DNA of 64,000 nt from Clostridium swellfunianum (GTDB lineage Bacteria > Bacillota > Clostridia > Clostridiales > Clostridiaceae): positions 4,543,735 through 4,607,734 of the forward strand of contig NZ_JAMOFV010000006.1 of assembly GCF_023656515.1 (NCBI RefSeq). The letters run 5' to 3'. The notes under the pieces were generated by a model, which searched no databases, was not told the origin of the DNA, and saw only the letters and a list, made by a program, of their open reading frames with translations. How positions within the stretch are numbered: the stretch's first letter is position 1; each line of letters opens with the position of its first letter. The position numbers and the translations under genes are program-made. This document shows, piece by piece, positions 52,589 to 62,164 of this stretch.

Positions 52589-53911
52589 CTACTTTAACTC
52601 TGGCCAATATCCCTTATTTGCTTCTATCAAAGCATCAAGAATTTTTCTAGCCTTCTTAGCATCAACAATTGTTCTATTTAATGTAAGTGCCTGAAGAGCT
52701 TTATTATAGGAGCCTTCAAAATATGCATCTACAGTAAGTTTTTCATAGGCAAGCTGCTGCTCCATCATGCCTTTATAAAAGGTTCCAATCTTTCCTACTC
52801 CAAAAGGTCTTGGTCCATTTATACCTAGAGTCGCTGCAACTTCAACCATAGCATCGTCCTGGATATTTGCTACCAAGCCATTGTTTTCGGTGATAATGAT
52901 ATAGATTCTATTTCTATTAAAAGCTATGGACTCAGCAACTTCAACAATCATGTCACCGTGGGCATCATTGTGAACTACTGAAGAACCCTCAGCTGTTCCA
53001 ACTTCTGAAATATGTCTGCACTCTTCAAATACACGTTTTTCACGCCCATTCATAACTTCATTGGCACGGGTGAAATTAGGATCTAGCTTTTTAGCCTTGT
53101 ATTCTGGATAATAATAATACTGTAGATAGGTGTTTGGAAGATAATCTGGGAAATCAGTTACCATATCCTTAACTGTTGCATAGGTGTCAAGCCATGACTT
53201 ATCTCTTTGCTCTGCATCTACAGGAATAAAACCGCGTTCATTTACAATGTCCTTAATAACAGGAACTAAATCCTTGCCTTCCTTATCAAAAAGGTGTGTA
53301 AACCATCCAAAGTGATTTAATCCAAAATAAACCGGCTCAAACTCGTATGGGTCTCTTCCTAATAAACGTCCATAAGAACGAAGTAAATTTACAGGCTGAT
53401 CACAGATATTCAGTACTTTTTTATCATTTGGGAATTGTCTATTTAATGCTTCAGCTACAATTGCAGCAGGATTTGTATAGTTTAATATCCAAGCTTCTGG
53501 TGAAAGCTCTCGAACATCGTTAACAAGCTGAATCATATCTCTTATAGATCTCATACCGTATGCAAAACCGCCAGCACCACAGGTTTCCTGACCTATAACC
53601 CCAAAGCTTAAAGGAATCTTTTCATCCTTTTCTCTCATTGCATAGCCGCCAGTTCTCATTTGACAGAAAACAAAATCCACATCCTTAAAAGCAACTTCCT
53701 TGTCAGTAGTATATTCAAAATCCAGCTCAGTATATTTTTCTTTAAATAGTACCTTTGCAAATTCTCCTATAACCTGCTGACGCTCAGCGTTTATATCATA
53801 CATAACTAGTCTAGCTAGAGGAAAGCTTTCCTTCTTCTTGCATAAGCTTTGAAGTAACCCAGGTGTCCAAGTGCTTCCTCCACCAACAATTACAATATTA
53901 TATCTTTTCAT
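52589..53911 (-). CDS. GH4 6-phospho-alpha-glucosidase-like enzyme
   Basis: GH4 enzymes cleave phosphorylated glycosides by an NAD- and Mn-dependent redox mechanism. The 440-residue protein has the NAD-binding VIVGGGSTWTPGLL start (residues 7-20) and the metal-site C170 in ICDQP and H200 in LNHFGW. The CDQP tetrad is nearer the CDMP type described for 6-phospho-alpha-glucosidases than the CNVP type of 6-phospho-beta-glucosidases. It is the last gene after an alpha-glucoside-type PTS permease, which would supply maltose-6-phosphate-like substrates. AGGAGG lies 7 nt before the ATG. Confidence 0.9.
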   Translation of the reverse strand: MKRYNIVIVGGGSTWTPGLLQSLCKKKESFPLARLVMYDINAERQQVIGEFAKVLFKEKYTELDFEYTTDKEVAFKDVDFVFCQMRTGGYAMREKDEKIPLSFGVIGQETCGAGGFAYGMRSIRDMIQLVNDVRELSPEAWILNYTNPAAIVAEALNRQFPNDKKVLNICDQPVNLLRSYGRLLGRDPYEFEPVYFGLNHFGWFTHLFDKEGKDLVPVIKDIVNERGFIPVDAEQRDKSWLDTYATVKDMVTDFPDYLPNTYLQYYYYPEYKAKKLDPNFTRANEVMNGREKRVFEECRHISEVGTAEGSSVVHNDAHGDMIVEVAESIAFNRNRIYIIITENNGLVANIQDDAMVEVAATLGINGPRPFGVGKIGTFYKGMMEQQLAYEKLTVDAYFEGSYNKALQALTLNRTIVDAKKARKILDALIEANKGYWPELK

Positions 53912-54002
53912 ATTATTGCCTCCTTATAAGCTGCCATTAAGCGGTTTATTTCTTAATAAAGTTAGACTATGTTTTTACCATAGTCTAACCAACTGCTTTA
54001 GG

Positions 54003-55625
54003 CTATTTTGATTTTTTTAAGCTGTATATATAGTCATCAACTAAATTACGAACCTTAGTTATTCTTCCTCCGTAAACAACATGAATAGTGTTTGCATCTG
54101 GAGTAACGATTCCGTTTGGATTTGTCTTATTGATTAAAGCACGATTAACCTTTGAACCATCTTTAAGCTCAACACGTAGTCTAGAAATACAGTTGTCTAC
54201 ATCTACTATATTGTCTAATCCTCCTAGTCCTTCAACGATGTTCTTAGCAATAGCTTTATCGTCATTATTAAGTGCCTTTGCACCTTCAGATTCTTCTTCT
54301 GCTTCAACAAAGTCAGATTCTTTTCTTCCAAGTGTCATAACATTGAACTTTCTGATTATGAAGCTGTATGTGAAGTAGTACATTGCAAAGAATATTGGTC
54401 CTAGGAACAGGTATATAAACCATTTAGTTTGTGCACCTTGAACTACTCCAAATACTAGCCAGTCGATTATACCACCTTGGATATTTCCTATTGCGGCACC
54501 AAATATTGCAGGAACCAAGAAGGACAAACCCGCGAATATAGCGTTAACAATCCATAGTATTGGTGATATAAATATAAAAGTAAACTCGATTGGCTCTGTG
54601 ATACCTGTTAAAACAACAGCTGTAAGTCCTGCTAGGAAGAATTTTATTACTTTGTCTCTCTTCTCAGGAAGGGCCTGACGGTATATGGCATAAACTACAG
54701 CCGGCATACCGAATACCATGTGTAGAATTTTACCTCCTGCAAGGAATTGAGCTGCACTCTTTGAGAATGGAAGACCATTATCAAGCTGGTAAAGATATAT
54801 TTGAAGAGCGCCAACCAGGCTCTTTCCATTTACAGTTTCCATACCGCCTAAAGCAGTAAATCTAAAAGTTTGATTTAAAATATGGTGTAATCCAGTAGGG
54901 TTAATTATCTTTTCTACGAAGCCATATAGGAATACTCCAAATAAACCAGTTTCACTAATTAATTTTCCTGCAGCAATAATCGCTGTATTAATTGCTGGCC
55001 AAATATATGTTAATAGCATACCAACTACAACCATTATGAGAGCTGATATAATTGGAACAAATCTCTTTCCGCTATAGAAGGATAGTGATGGATGAAGCTC
55101 TGTGTTTCTGAATCTGTTATGAATAACAACTCCTAGAATACCAGCTAAAATACCACCAACAACGTTTGTGTTGTAAACAAAAATACCTAGTGTAGTTGTA
55201 AATAAGGAATTCCTTAAAGTTGCATCAACCTGACTCATTCCATTATTCTTCATTAGAAAATCAACTGCAGTTGTTGCTGCTGTTAGGTTTTGAACACTTA
55301 ATATATAGTTCATCCCAATAAGAAGAGCTATATAGCCTACCGCTGCGGAGTAAACTGCAACTTCTCTATCACGCTTTACCATTCCTAGAGGTATTGCCAT
55401 AGCAAACAGTATTGGAAGATAGGTAAATGGAAGTCCTGCTACCTTACGAATAAGTCCTATAAATATTTGAAGATTTTTTGCACCTAAAAATGGCACCATC
55501 TTTATGATATTTGCATTTTGAAGAGCTGCAGACAATCCTAAGAAGATTGCCATGAAGGATAGTAGAGAGATTGGAAATAATAATGACTTACCAAAGCTTT
55601 GAAAGTTCTTTTTGAAATCTTTCAT
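54003..55625 (-). CDS. PTS alpha-glucoside/maltose-type enzyme IICB
   Basis: The 540-residue protein has an IIC membrane domain of about 10 helices (to about 445) with the GITEPIEFTFIF sugar-site segment. A short acidic linker joins it to a C-terminal IIB domain with the phospho-cysteine in DNCISRLRVEL. It imports and phosphorylates a glycoside. No IIA domain or gene is present in the operon, so a IIA from elsewhere must serve it. The family resembles GlvC/MalB. The GH4 gene downstream fits this, whereas the GH38 gene upstream would fit a mannose-containing sugar. Confidence 0.9.
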   Translation of the reverse strand: MKDFKKNFQSFGKSLLFPISLLSFMAIFLGLSAALQNANIIKMVPFLGAKNLQIFIGLIRKVAGLPFTYLPILFAMAIPLGMVKRDREVAVYSAAVGYIALLIGMNYILSVQNLTAATTAVDFLMKNNGMSQVDATLRNSLFTTTLGIFVYNTNVVGGILAGILGVVIHNRFRNTELHPSLSFYSGKRFVPIISALIMVVVGMLLTYIWPAINTAIIAAGKLISETGLFGVFLYGFVEKIINPTGLHHILNQTFRFTALGGMETVNGKSLVGALQIYLYQLDNGLPFSKSAAQFLAGGKILHMVFGMPAVVYAIYRQALPEKRDKVIKFFLAGLTAVVLTGITEPIEFTFIFISPILWIVNAIFAGLSFLVPAIFGAAIGNIQGGIIDWLVFGVVQGAQTKWFIYLFLGPIFFAMYYFTYSFIIRKFNVMTLGRKESDFVEAEEESEGAKALNNDDKAIAKNIVEGLGGLDNIVDVDNCISRLRVELKDGSKVNRALINKTNPNGIVTPDANTIHVVYGGRITKVRNLVDDYIYSLKKSK

Positions 55626-55653
55626 TTAAACCACCCCTTAATTTTTTATATAT

Positions 55654-58230
55654 TTAAATAATATTGACCCTTTTAAAAACTATATTTAATATTTCCTGCG
55701 GCTTTATTGTGTGTAATACAGTTTGTTCTACAGGCTGCTCCAACGGCGTTGCTATATAAGCACCTTTGGGCAGCTTAATATCTATAGCATGCTCCGTAGG
55801 ATTAAATATTCTTATAAATAAGTCATTTGTTTCTTCTGTAAGCTTTAACGCGCTAACTACACAACCTTTTAAGTCTAGATTCAAGTTTGTTTTAATCTGA
55901 GCTGAAAGCTTCGGAGCATTGATATTGAAGCGGTTAAATTCCTTCAGCTGATAGCCCTTTAAAGGTGTTAAAAACTCCTTTGCCTCAAATGCCTTGTTAA
56001 GCAAAGGCTTATTAAAGTTAAAGGCAAAATTGAAAGTAAACTTTTGATTCTGAAGTTGATTATCCGGTGTTTCAATTTCGATTCCTGAAGGTCTTCCAGG
56101 ACGATTTATGAGCTCCCTCTTTCCAAGGTGCGAAAAGCTTCTAAACATAGTGATATAAATATTTTTATCTACAACCTCATATTCCTTTAAGCCCTCAGCG
56201 TAGATAACAGCCGCTCTGCTTTCATCCTCTAAAGCAACATAGGACTGGAAGGTTTCAATAGAAACTGGCTTTTCTGCCCACTTTTCCTTCTCCCATACCG
56301 CAAGCTCCTCATGAAGATATACAGGCTTTTTAACTGTACTTAAATGCGAATCTACTTCAACCACTTGTGAAGCTATATCAGTGTTAAATACAAGTCGGTA
56401 TCTTGAGTCCTTAACCTTGTTTGTATGGTTTATTTGAAGATAAACCTTTGGATCTCCCTGCTGCAGCGTGAGCTTTACCTCAAAGCTTACCTCAGCAGTC
56501 ACCTTGCTCTCGGCTCTTTCATTTAAATCCTTTGGAACAATATAATTGATTTCATAGCTTAACTGCTCTAGTTGTTTGTATTTCATTGAAGTCATGTTCT
56601 TTATTACTGCCTGTTCATGATTTATCAATACATCCTTGTGAGGAGGAGAATAATCATAGCTGTCTCCGGCATCACCACTGTTTTCTATAGAAATTACATT
56701 TTCTACAAAAGCTCCAGTAATCTTATTCTTAAGCACTATCTGGTTGCTTTGAACCTTTAGCTCGTAAAACTCATTTTCTATAGACTCAACCTTGCTAGTT
56801 TTAAGCTCCTGCTGTCCTTCAATTTCTCTATAGTTTAAATAGCGAATGCTGAGTCCATCTATCTTATCTATTCTAACTTTTACCTTGCTCTTATAAACCT
56901 TTATATCTAAAAGCCTTGCAGCTACTTGCCTGTCTATAAGTCCAGCATCTACTGTTTCCTGCTCAAGAAGCACATGCTCTACTTTATTGTTATTTTCATC
57001 AAGTATTTCAAAGCTATTTGTACGTGTAATCATTTCAACTTCTGCAAATCCATTTTCTCTAACATAAGGCAGGAAGTTATAAATAGTAATTGTCTTTTCT
57101 TCCCTTTCCTTGTTTGCCATGGAAATCAGTCTCATATAAAGTTCGATTTGCGTATCAACAATCTCTTTAACATTTAGCAGTCTTTGCTTTATATCCTTAT
57201 TTACACTGTCGGAATTGCAGCCTCCGATGCTATCATGTGCATGTGTACCAAACAGTATCTTGTAGCATTTAGCAAATATCTCGTGAGGATAGTCCAAGTT
57301 TATATTTGTCGCTAATGCTGCCAGAGGTTCCAGGATATTGTACAGCTTATATTCTAGTTCTGTGTTTAAAAGCTTGATATCCATTCTTGTTGAATTAATA
57401 GTTCTGTGAATTCTTGAGTGCTTGCTATGGGTAAGCTCTCCTGTAACTATTTCAAGCTCAGCTTTTCTTAATTCATCCACATATTTTTCAAAATCACTTA
57501 CACTGATTTTATCTTCTGGATACATTTTCTTTAAATATTCTATTATTAATGGTATATCCTTTTGAATTGGCATCTGATCATGACCATTCATGATTAATCT
57601 AGCTTCTGTTGCAGAGTAATTATCCAGTACCTTCATCAGCTTTTCCATGCGTACCTTTAAATCTTCAAAACTACTTTCAAGGTATTTTGCACCTTGATAA
57701 CCTGTAGCTAAGTTTATGCCATATATGCGGCTGCCATCAACACCCTCCCAGATAAAATCTGATTTATCAGCCTTTAATTCACTGAAGCCTCTCCAGAAAA
57801 ATGTGCCATCTATTCCAAACTGCTTATAAATCTGAGGCATTTGACTGGAGTGTCCAAAGGTATCAGGCGCATATCCAACCTTCATGGGTTCCCCGTATTT
57901 CATTGCTGTTGTCATTCCATAGTATAAGTTACGAATTATTGACTCACCATGAACTATTAAAAGGTCGGTCTGAGTATACCAAGGTCCTATCCTAAGCTGC
58001 TTATTCTCTATCACTCTCTTAAGTCTCAGCTCCCATTTTGGTGCAAACTCTAAAAAGTCATCAAGCATAACGCTTTGCCCATCTAAAATATATATGATAT
58101 CTTTATTTTCTTCCAAATACTCAATTACTTCCTGCAAATGGTTTCGTAGTAATACCTGAGTTTCATCCTTTGTAAAGTACCACTCACGATCCCAATGCGT
58201 ATGCATAATTATTTTAATGTCTCTCTGCAT
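55654..58230 (-). CDS. GH38 alpha-mannosidase (MngB-like)
   Basis: The 858-residue protein has HTHWDREW (10-17), with zinc-binding His and Asp, and the nucleophile D123 in APDTFGHSSQ. Its length and start match bacterial MngB-type GH38 enzymes, which hydrolyse alpha-mannosides including 2-O-(6-phosphomannosyl)-glycerate. A helical linker and large C-terminal beta domains follow. It is 28 nt upstream of the PTS gene and first in the operon. Presumably it acts in the cytoplasm, as no signal peptide is present. The actual substrate should be one that the PTS brings in phosphorylated. Confidence 0.92.
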   Translation of the reverse strand: MQRDIKIIMHTHWDREWYFTKDETQVLLRNHLQEVIEYLEENKDIIYILDGQSVMLDDFLEFAPKWELRLKRVIENKQLRIGPWYTQTDLLIVHGESIIRNLYYGMTTAMKYGEPMKVGYAPDTFGHSSQMPQIYKQFGIDGTFFWRGFSELKADKSDFIWEGVDGSRIYGINLATGYQGAKYLESSFEDLKVRMEKLMKVLDNYSATEARLIMNGHDQMPIQKDIPLIIEYLKKMYPEDKISVSDFEKYVDELRKAELEIVTGELTHSKHSRIHRTINSTRMDIKLLNTELEYKLYNILEPLAALATNINLDYPHEIFAKCYKILFGTHAHDSIGGCNSDSVNKDIKQRLLNVKEIVDTQIELYMRLISMANKEREEKTITIYNFLPYVRENGFAEVEMITRTNSFEILDENNNKVEHVLLEQETVDAGLIDRQVAARLLDIKVYKSKVKVRIDKIDGLSIRYLNYREIEGQQELKTSKVESIENEFYELKVQSNQIVLKNKITGAFVENVISIENSGDAGDSYDYSPPHKDVLINHEQAVIKNMTSMKYKQLEQLSYEINYIVPKDLNERAESKVTAEVSFEVKLTLQQGDPKVYLQINHTNKVKDSRYRLVFNTDIASQVVEVDSHLSTVKKPVYLHEELAVWEKEKWAEKPVSIETFQSYVALEDESRAAVIYAEGLKEYEVVDKNIYITMFRSFSHLGKRELINRPGRPSGIEIETPDNQLQNQKFTFNFAFNFNKPLLNKAFEAKEFLTPLKGYQLKEFNRFNINAPKLSAQIKTNLNLDLKGCVVSALKLTEETNDLFIRIFNPTEHAIDIKLPKGAYIATPLEQPVEQTVLHTIKPQEILNIVFKRVNII

Positions 58231-58249
58231 TGTAATTCTCCTTGTAATC

Positions 58250-58263
58250 TGAAATCGTTTCTA
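58250..58263 (-). promoter_or_regulatory. Candidate cre site upstream of the GH38-PTS-GH4 operon
   Basis: TGAAATCGTTTCTA has one perfect half of the cre consensus and lies 20-33 nt before the GH38 start, downstream of a TATAAT box. This is a plausible CcpA road-block. Confidence 0.4.
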
Positions 58264-58305
58264 AGCCTATTATAATAGATTGCTCTTTTGATTTGTGTCC
58301 AACCT

Positions 58306-58323
58306 TTTGGATAATTATCCAAA
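58306..58323. promoter_or_regulatory. 18-bp palindrome, likely RpiR operator
   Basis: TTTGGATAATTATCCAAA is a perfect palindrome, about 75 nt upstream of the GH38 start and just after the RpiR gene terminator. RpiR proteins bind such dyads, so this is the natural operator candidate. Confidence 0.5.
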
Positions 58324-58324
58324 G

Positions 58325-58359
58325 CAAATAAAAGCACAGTAGTTTGTCTACTGTGCTTT
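58325..58359 (-). terminator. Terminator of the RpiR gene
   Basis: Perfect 12-bp stem AAAGCACAGTAG / CTACTGTGCTTT followed by TTTTATTTG on the minus strand. Confidence 0.88.
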
Positions 58360-58378
58360 GTCTAATCTTATTATTCAC

Positions 58379-59101
58379 TTATAAAGCTTCAGCTATTCTG
58401 TCAATGAGCTCATTTACCATTATAATCATATGAAGCTGCTGCTCCCTGGAGATATCATCAAGCTTATCTATATTAACCTCATGAAAAAAGCTATCGTCAG
58501 CCATTTGAGCAAGGGTGCTGTCTTTCTTCGTAATAGCTAATACATGTGTACCACACTCTTTAGCATTTTTAACAACCTGAAGTATCCTTTGGGTTTCCCC
58601 TGAACTTGAAAAAACCACAAGCATGTAATCTCTAAAATGTGCAAGCATGCTTTCTTCACTGATAAGTATCGCAGGAATACCTAGGTAAAGCAGCTGTCTA
58701 TGAAAATATTGAGCTGAAATACTTGAGGCTCCTAGGCCATAGATCATAACCCTTACAGTTCTGTCAGAAAAATGCCTTGTAATGTTTTTTGCACTGACAA
58801 AATCTATTTTCTCAAGGAAGAACTCAGTCTTATTCATATACATCTGGCTTGGAGTATCCATAAAGACTAAATCTTCCTTTATGGCATATTTTAGTTCACT
58901 GAAGCCGTTAAAGCCTAGTATTTTACAGGCTCTATTAATGGTTGCCTGTGAAGTATAGCTTTGTTCACTAAGCTCCACCACTGTCATATCAGGTATTTTA
59001 TTAAAATGCTTCTGTAAATAATCAAGTACCGCCTCTTCGCTTTTTGTAATTTTATCTGCAAATCTTCTTTCTCTTAATTTGTGAATGACTTTGTATTTCA
59101 T
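58379..59101 (-). CDS. RpiR/MurR-family regulator with SIS domain
   Basis: The 240-residue protein has an N-terminal HTH_6 domain (about 1-77, YTSQATINRACKILGFNG) and a C-terminal SIS sugar-phosphate-binding domain (about 105-210, with VVFSSSGETQ). Such regulators sense phosphosugars. It lies just upstream of the GH38-PTS-GH4 operon on the same strand, with its own terminator, and a palindrome between them. It is probably the operon's local switch, with a sugar phosphate from the PTS as effector. AAGGGGG precedes the ATG. Confidence 0.9.
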   Translation of the reverse strand: MKYKVIHKLRERRFADKITKSEEAVLDYLQKHFNKIPDMTVVELSEQSYTSQATINRACKILGFNGFSELKYAIKEDLVFMDTPSQMYMNKTEFFLEKIDFVSAKNITRHFSDRTVRVMIYGLGASSISAQYFHRQLLYLGIPAILISEESMLAHFRDYMLVVFSSSGETQRILQVVKNAKECGTHVLAITKKDSTLAQMADDSFFHEVNIDKLDDISREQQLHMIIMVNELIDRIAEAL

Positions 59102-59156
59102 ATTTCTTTAGCCCCCTTAATAGCAAGTGCATGGAGATATTATATTGCAGTTTAAT

Positions 59157-59624
59157 TTAAAGTGAATCTACTACATCCGAAATAAACCTTTCTGCTTTTT
59201 TAATATCTTTATCATTGGGGTGCCCCTGTGATAATTTGCTCATAATATCAAAAATTTTTTTACTGGTAAAATCTCTTGCTATAAAACTCCCCTTGCATGC
59301 AAAACTTCCTTTATTTATTGCTCCCTTTGATTCCAATTGTTTAATGAGACTATTGTTATAGAACTTAATTCCAACTCCACTAGTTGAAAACACAAAAACA
59401 TTTTTGCCTTTTAAATTTAGCTTATCAACCAATCTGATTATCTTTGGTGACAAGCTTTCTCGATACACGCCTGAACCAAATCCAATTAGATTGTAATTTT
59501 CTATGTTAACCTCATTAACATTCCTTATATTTATTAAATCGCAATCAACTTTCTCAGCAAATATCCTCGCAATTTTTTCTGTATTCTTATTATAGTCTGA
59601 GCAATAAACAATTAAGGCTTTCAT
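59157..59624 (-). CDS. Flavodoxin-fold protein
   Basis: The 155-residue protein has the flavodoxin FMN-binding start ALIVYCSDYNKNTEKIA (SxxxNT loop, residues 3-19), FGSGVYRESLS and VFVFSTSGVG. It is shorter than classical flavodoxins and resembles the Flavodoxin_5 / HemG-like group of stand-alone flavodoxin domains. An electron-transfer role is likely, with an unknown partner. AAGGGGA lies before the ATG. It is monocistronic as far as can be seen. Confidence 0.82.
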   Translation of the reverse strand: MKALIVYCSDYNKNTEKIARIFAEKVDCDLINIRNVNEVNIENYNLIGFGSGVYRESLSPKIIRLVDKLNLKGKNVFVFSTSGVGIKFYNNSLIKQLESKGAINKGSFACKGSFIARDFTSKKIFDIMSKLSQGHPNDKDIKKAERFISDVVDSL

Positions 59625-59744
59625 AAATCAGTTCCCCTTACTTAATTCCTTTAACCATATTGTACCATAAATATATCTAATAATTGGATTATTCTATAAT
59701 TAAATATCATTAACTTGTAATTCTTACATTTATAACTGTCTTAG

Positions 59745-60596
59745 CTATCTTTTTATTAAGATTTCACTTAATAGCCTCGCGAGTTCAATTGCCTGCGTTC
59801 CATCAAAATCCTTTATTCCTGAAAACTCAGCTACTTCCATTCCTATAACACGTTTATCAAGCAAGATATCAGATAGTAAAGTTTTAGCTTCTTCTAAAGA
59901 TAATCCTTCATTACTTGGTGAATAGACTGCATGTAAATCAGTCTTACATATTACATCTAAGTCTAAGTGAATAAATATCCTGGCAATTTCAGGCAGTGAG
60001 GAAAGTACACTTGCAGCTGTCTGTTCAAGACCACGTTTACGAAGATTTTCAAGGCTATAAAGAGTACTTCCATACGTTTCTGCATAGTTATGCTGAATTC
60101 CTAACACATGAACATGCGAGCCATCAAAATCTTCAGGTTTACTAAAGAACATATTGTTATTGCATAAAAACCATAATCCCATAGCAGCAGCACCAATACA
60201 TTTTTCCGGTGAAGGCTTTACTGCATCTAAGTGCGCGTCAATACATATTAAATAGGTATTATTTTTATATTTATTATACAATCCTTTTGTTGCACCTGTT
60301 ATTATACTGCAATCCCCGCCTATTATGAGAGTAAACTCATCATCTTTAAACCAGTTCTCAGATTGTTTTATCATTTCATCCCAAATAATCCTAGGTGCTG
60401 GCCAATTTCTTATAGGTGGGACATTATTGCGCGGCATAAAGCTTGAAACCGGTATATCCCCCAAATCTTCCACTTCTGTTTTCTGTCTATTTAACATTTG
60501 CACTAACCCCGCTTCACGTAAAGCATCAGGAGTCATATCTGTTCCAGAATATAATCCTCCAGCATAACTAGGAATTCCAACTAATTTTATTTTCAT
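59745..60596 (-). CDS. Arginase/agmatinase-fold (ureohydrolase) protein
   Basis: The 283-residue protein has the ureohydrolase fold with DAHLD (120-124) and LDLDV (211-215) metal motifs. The first motif, usually GGDH, is GGDCS with C96 in place of the Mn-binding histidine. The third motif continues ICKTDL instead of DPA. It may thus bind metal differently or act on another guanidino or formimino substrate. GGGGG precedes the ATG by about 7 nt. No arginine-use genes are near. Confidence 0.82.
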   Translation of the reverse strand: MKIKLVGIPSYAGGLYSGTDMTPDALREAGLVQMLNRQKTEVEDLGDIPVSSFMPRNNVPPIRNWPAPRIIWDEMIKQSENWFKDDEFTLIIGGDCSIITGATKGLYNKYKNNTYLICIDAHLDAVKPSPEKCIGAAAMGLWFLCNNNMFFSKPEDFDGSHVHVLGIQHNYAETYGSTLYSLENLRKRGLEQTAASVLSSLPEIARIFIHLDLDVICKTDLHAVYSPSNEGLSLEEAKTLLSDILLDKRVIGMEVAEFSGIKDFDGTQAIELARLLSEILIKR

Positions 60597-60660
60597 ATAT
60601 ACCCCCTAAATTCACATAGTTAGTGTAAATTGCTTACACAATTCTTCTTAAATTTTTCTA

Positions 60661-60762
60661 TATATAATGCAAAAGTCCTAATACACTAGCAATGTCCCAA
60701 AAATCCTTGAAAACTGGATATTTTGTGACATTGCTAGTGTAAGAACTTTACTGCATTATATA
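60661..60762 (-). mobile_element. 102-bp palindromic MITE-like element, copy C
   Basis: Reverse-complement copy of 27104-27205 with six differences in 102 bp and the same ends TATATAATGC and GCATTATATA. It lies in a 351-bp gap between the arginase-fold gene and the LacI gene. TA dinucleotides flank both copies, consistent with but not proof of a TA target duplication. Confidence 0.72.
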
Positions 60763-60825
60763 TATCAAAGCTTACTAAGTTTTTTATAAAAAAACAATGC
60801 CAAGCTTGTTATTTATACATAACAA

Positions 60826-60859
60826 AGAAAAAATCCCGCAAACTAATCAGTCTGAGGGA
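60826..60859 (-). terminator. Terminator of the LacI-family gene
   Basis: TCCCTCAGACT pairs with AGTTTGCGGGA (one mismatch, one G-U) around GATT and is followed by TTTTTT, about 90 nt after the stop. Confidence 0.7.
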
Positions 60860-60947
60860 ATATAAAACACACTTCAATTTTTACTTTAAAAACTTCAATG
60901 CTTTTGATATCTACCTATTTCAGTTCTAACAATCTTCTTGCTATACC

Positions 60948-61991
60948 CTATTTTGCTATTCCAGTAGACTCTCTAATAATTAACGAAGGATTAAGTATTA
61001 CATTATCAGATGTTTCTGTCTTGTTTTCTATCTTGTTTATCAGAGTGCTGCATGCTAATGATCCTATCTGATAGGCGTTCTGTTCTATGGTTGTTAACCC
61101 TGGATATGCCACTTCAGAGATAGGAATATTATCAAAACCCATTACTGAAATATCATTTGGAACATTAATTCCCCTAACGTGAAGTTGATGAAGTACACCT
61201 ATGGCCGTCATATCATTTATGCAGAATAGGGCAGTTGGTACTGGCTTTATATCTAGTACTCGATTCACAAAATACTCTGCGTTTTTATATTCATAAACCT
61301 CGAAGGTTTTTTCTACTTCCTTGCTTCCTTCAATAATATTTTTAGGTTCCAATTCAACACCTTGCTCTGCTAAGGCTTTTTTGAATCCCTTAATAATTTC
61401 TCTTCTACTGTGCCTGTCCTTTATAGGTGATGATAAAAATGCTATATTCTTGTGTCCTAGAGAGACTAGGTGTTTTCCTGCTAGATACCCTCCTTGAAAA
61501 AAGTCAAAGGTTACCTTATCACAAGGAAATTCAATAGTTTGATCCATTGATACTATGCAAGTCCCCATATTTTTATATTGCTGCAGGTACTTATGTTTCT
61601 CGCCTATTGATGCCAGAATTATGCCAGCAACCTGTTTCTGCATGAGAGATTCAATAAACTTTCTTTCTTTTTCCGGCTGCCTGTTAACATTACATAGAAA
61701 CAAATCATAATTGCTCTTTGCTGCAGTTTCTTCCACCCCTTTAACAAGCATAGTATAATAAGGATTGGTGATAGTTGGTATAATGACTCCTATATCTGAA
61801 CTTTTATTAGACTTCAAATTCCTTCCAAGTAAATTTAGAGTATACCCTAGTTCCTTTGCTGCATTTAACACCTTTTCTTTTAATTCATCGCTAACTCGAT
61901 AGTCTTTATTGCTCAATACTCTTGAAACAGTTGCAACTGAAGTATTTGCAAGTTTAGCAACATCATAAATTGTGTTTCGTTTCACTTCCAC
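60948..61991 (-). CDS. LacI-family transcriptional regulator
   Basis: The 347-residue protein has the LacI HTH TIYDVAKLANTSVATVSRVL (residues 7-26), a hinge NLLGRNLKSNKSSD, and a sugar-binding-protein-like core with GFDNIPISEVAYPGLTTI. The start is GTG 61991 with GGGGAG 6 nt upstream. It follows nagA on the same strand but is separated by a terminator. It may control the nagA-SIS genes or a distant sugar locus. It is a separate paralogue from ccpA at 28.2 kb and lacks the other's features of a global regulator. Confidence 0.88.
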   Translation of the reverse strand: MEVKRNTIYDVAKLANTSVATVSRVLSNKDYRVSDELKEKVLNAAKELGYTLNLLGRNLKSNKSSDIGVIIPTITNPYYTMLVKGVEETAAKSNYDLFLCNVNRQPEKERKFIESLMQKQVAGIILASIGEKHKYLQQYKNMGTCIVSMDQTIEFPCDKVTFDFFQGGYLAGKHLVSLGHKNIAFLSSPIKDRHSRREIIKGFKKALAEQGVELEPKNIIEGSKEVEKTFEVYEYKNAEYFVNRVLDIKPVPTALFCINDMTAIGVLHQLHVRGINVPNDISVMGFDNIPISEVAYPGLTTIEQNAYQIGSLACSTLINKIENKTETSDNVILNPSLIIRESTGIAK

Positions 61992-62123
61992 ACTTGACTC
62001 CCCATTCTCTATTTTATCTATAAGTACAGTATAGTATATTTATCCTATTTTGCAACCTGATTGTATTATAATATAATTAATGGGATTTTTATACTGCTTG
62101 TTTGGCTATAAAAAATAAACTTA

Positions 62124-62152
62124 AAAATCCCTAGTCTAAGACTAAGGATTTT
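62124..62152 (-). terminator. Terminator of nagA
   Basis: AAAATCC-TAGTC stem (one mismatch) with TAA loop, followed on the minus strand by TTTTT, 12 nt after the nagA stop. Confidence 0.8.
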
Positions 62153-62164
62153 CAAAAACTAAAT

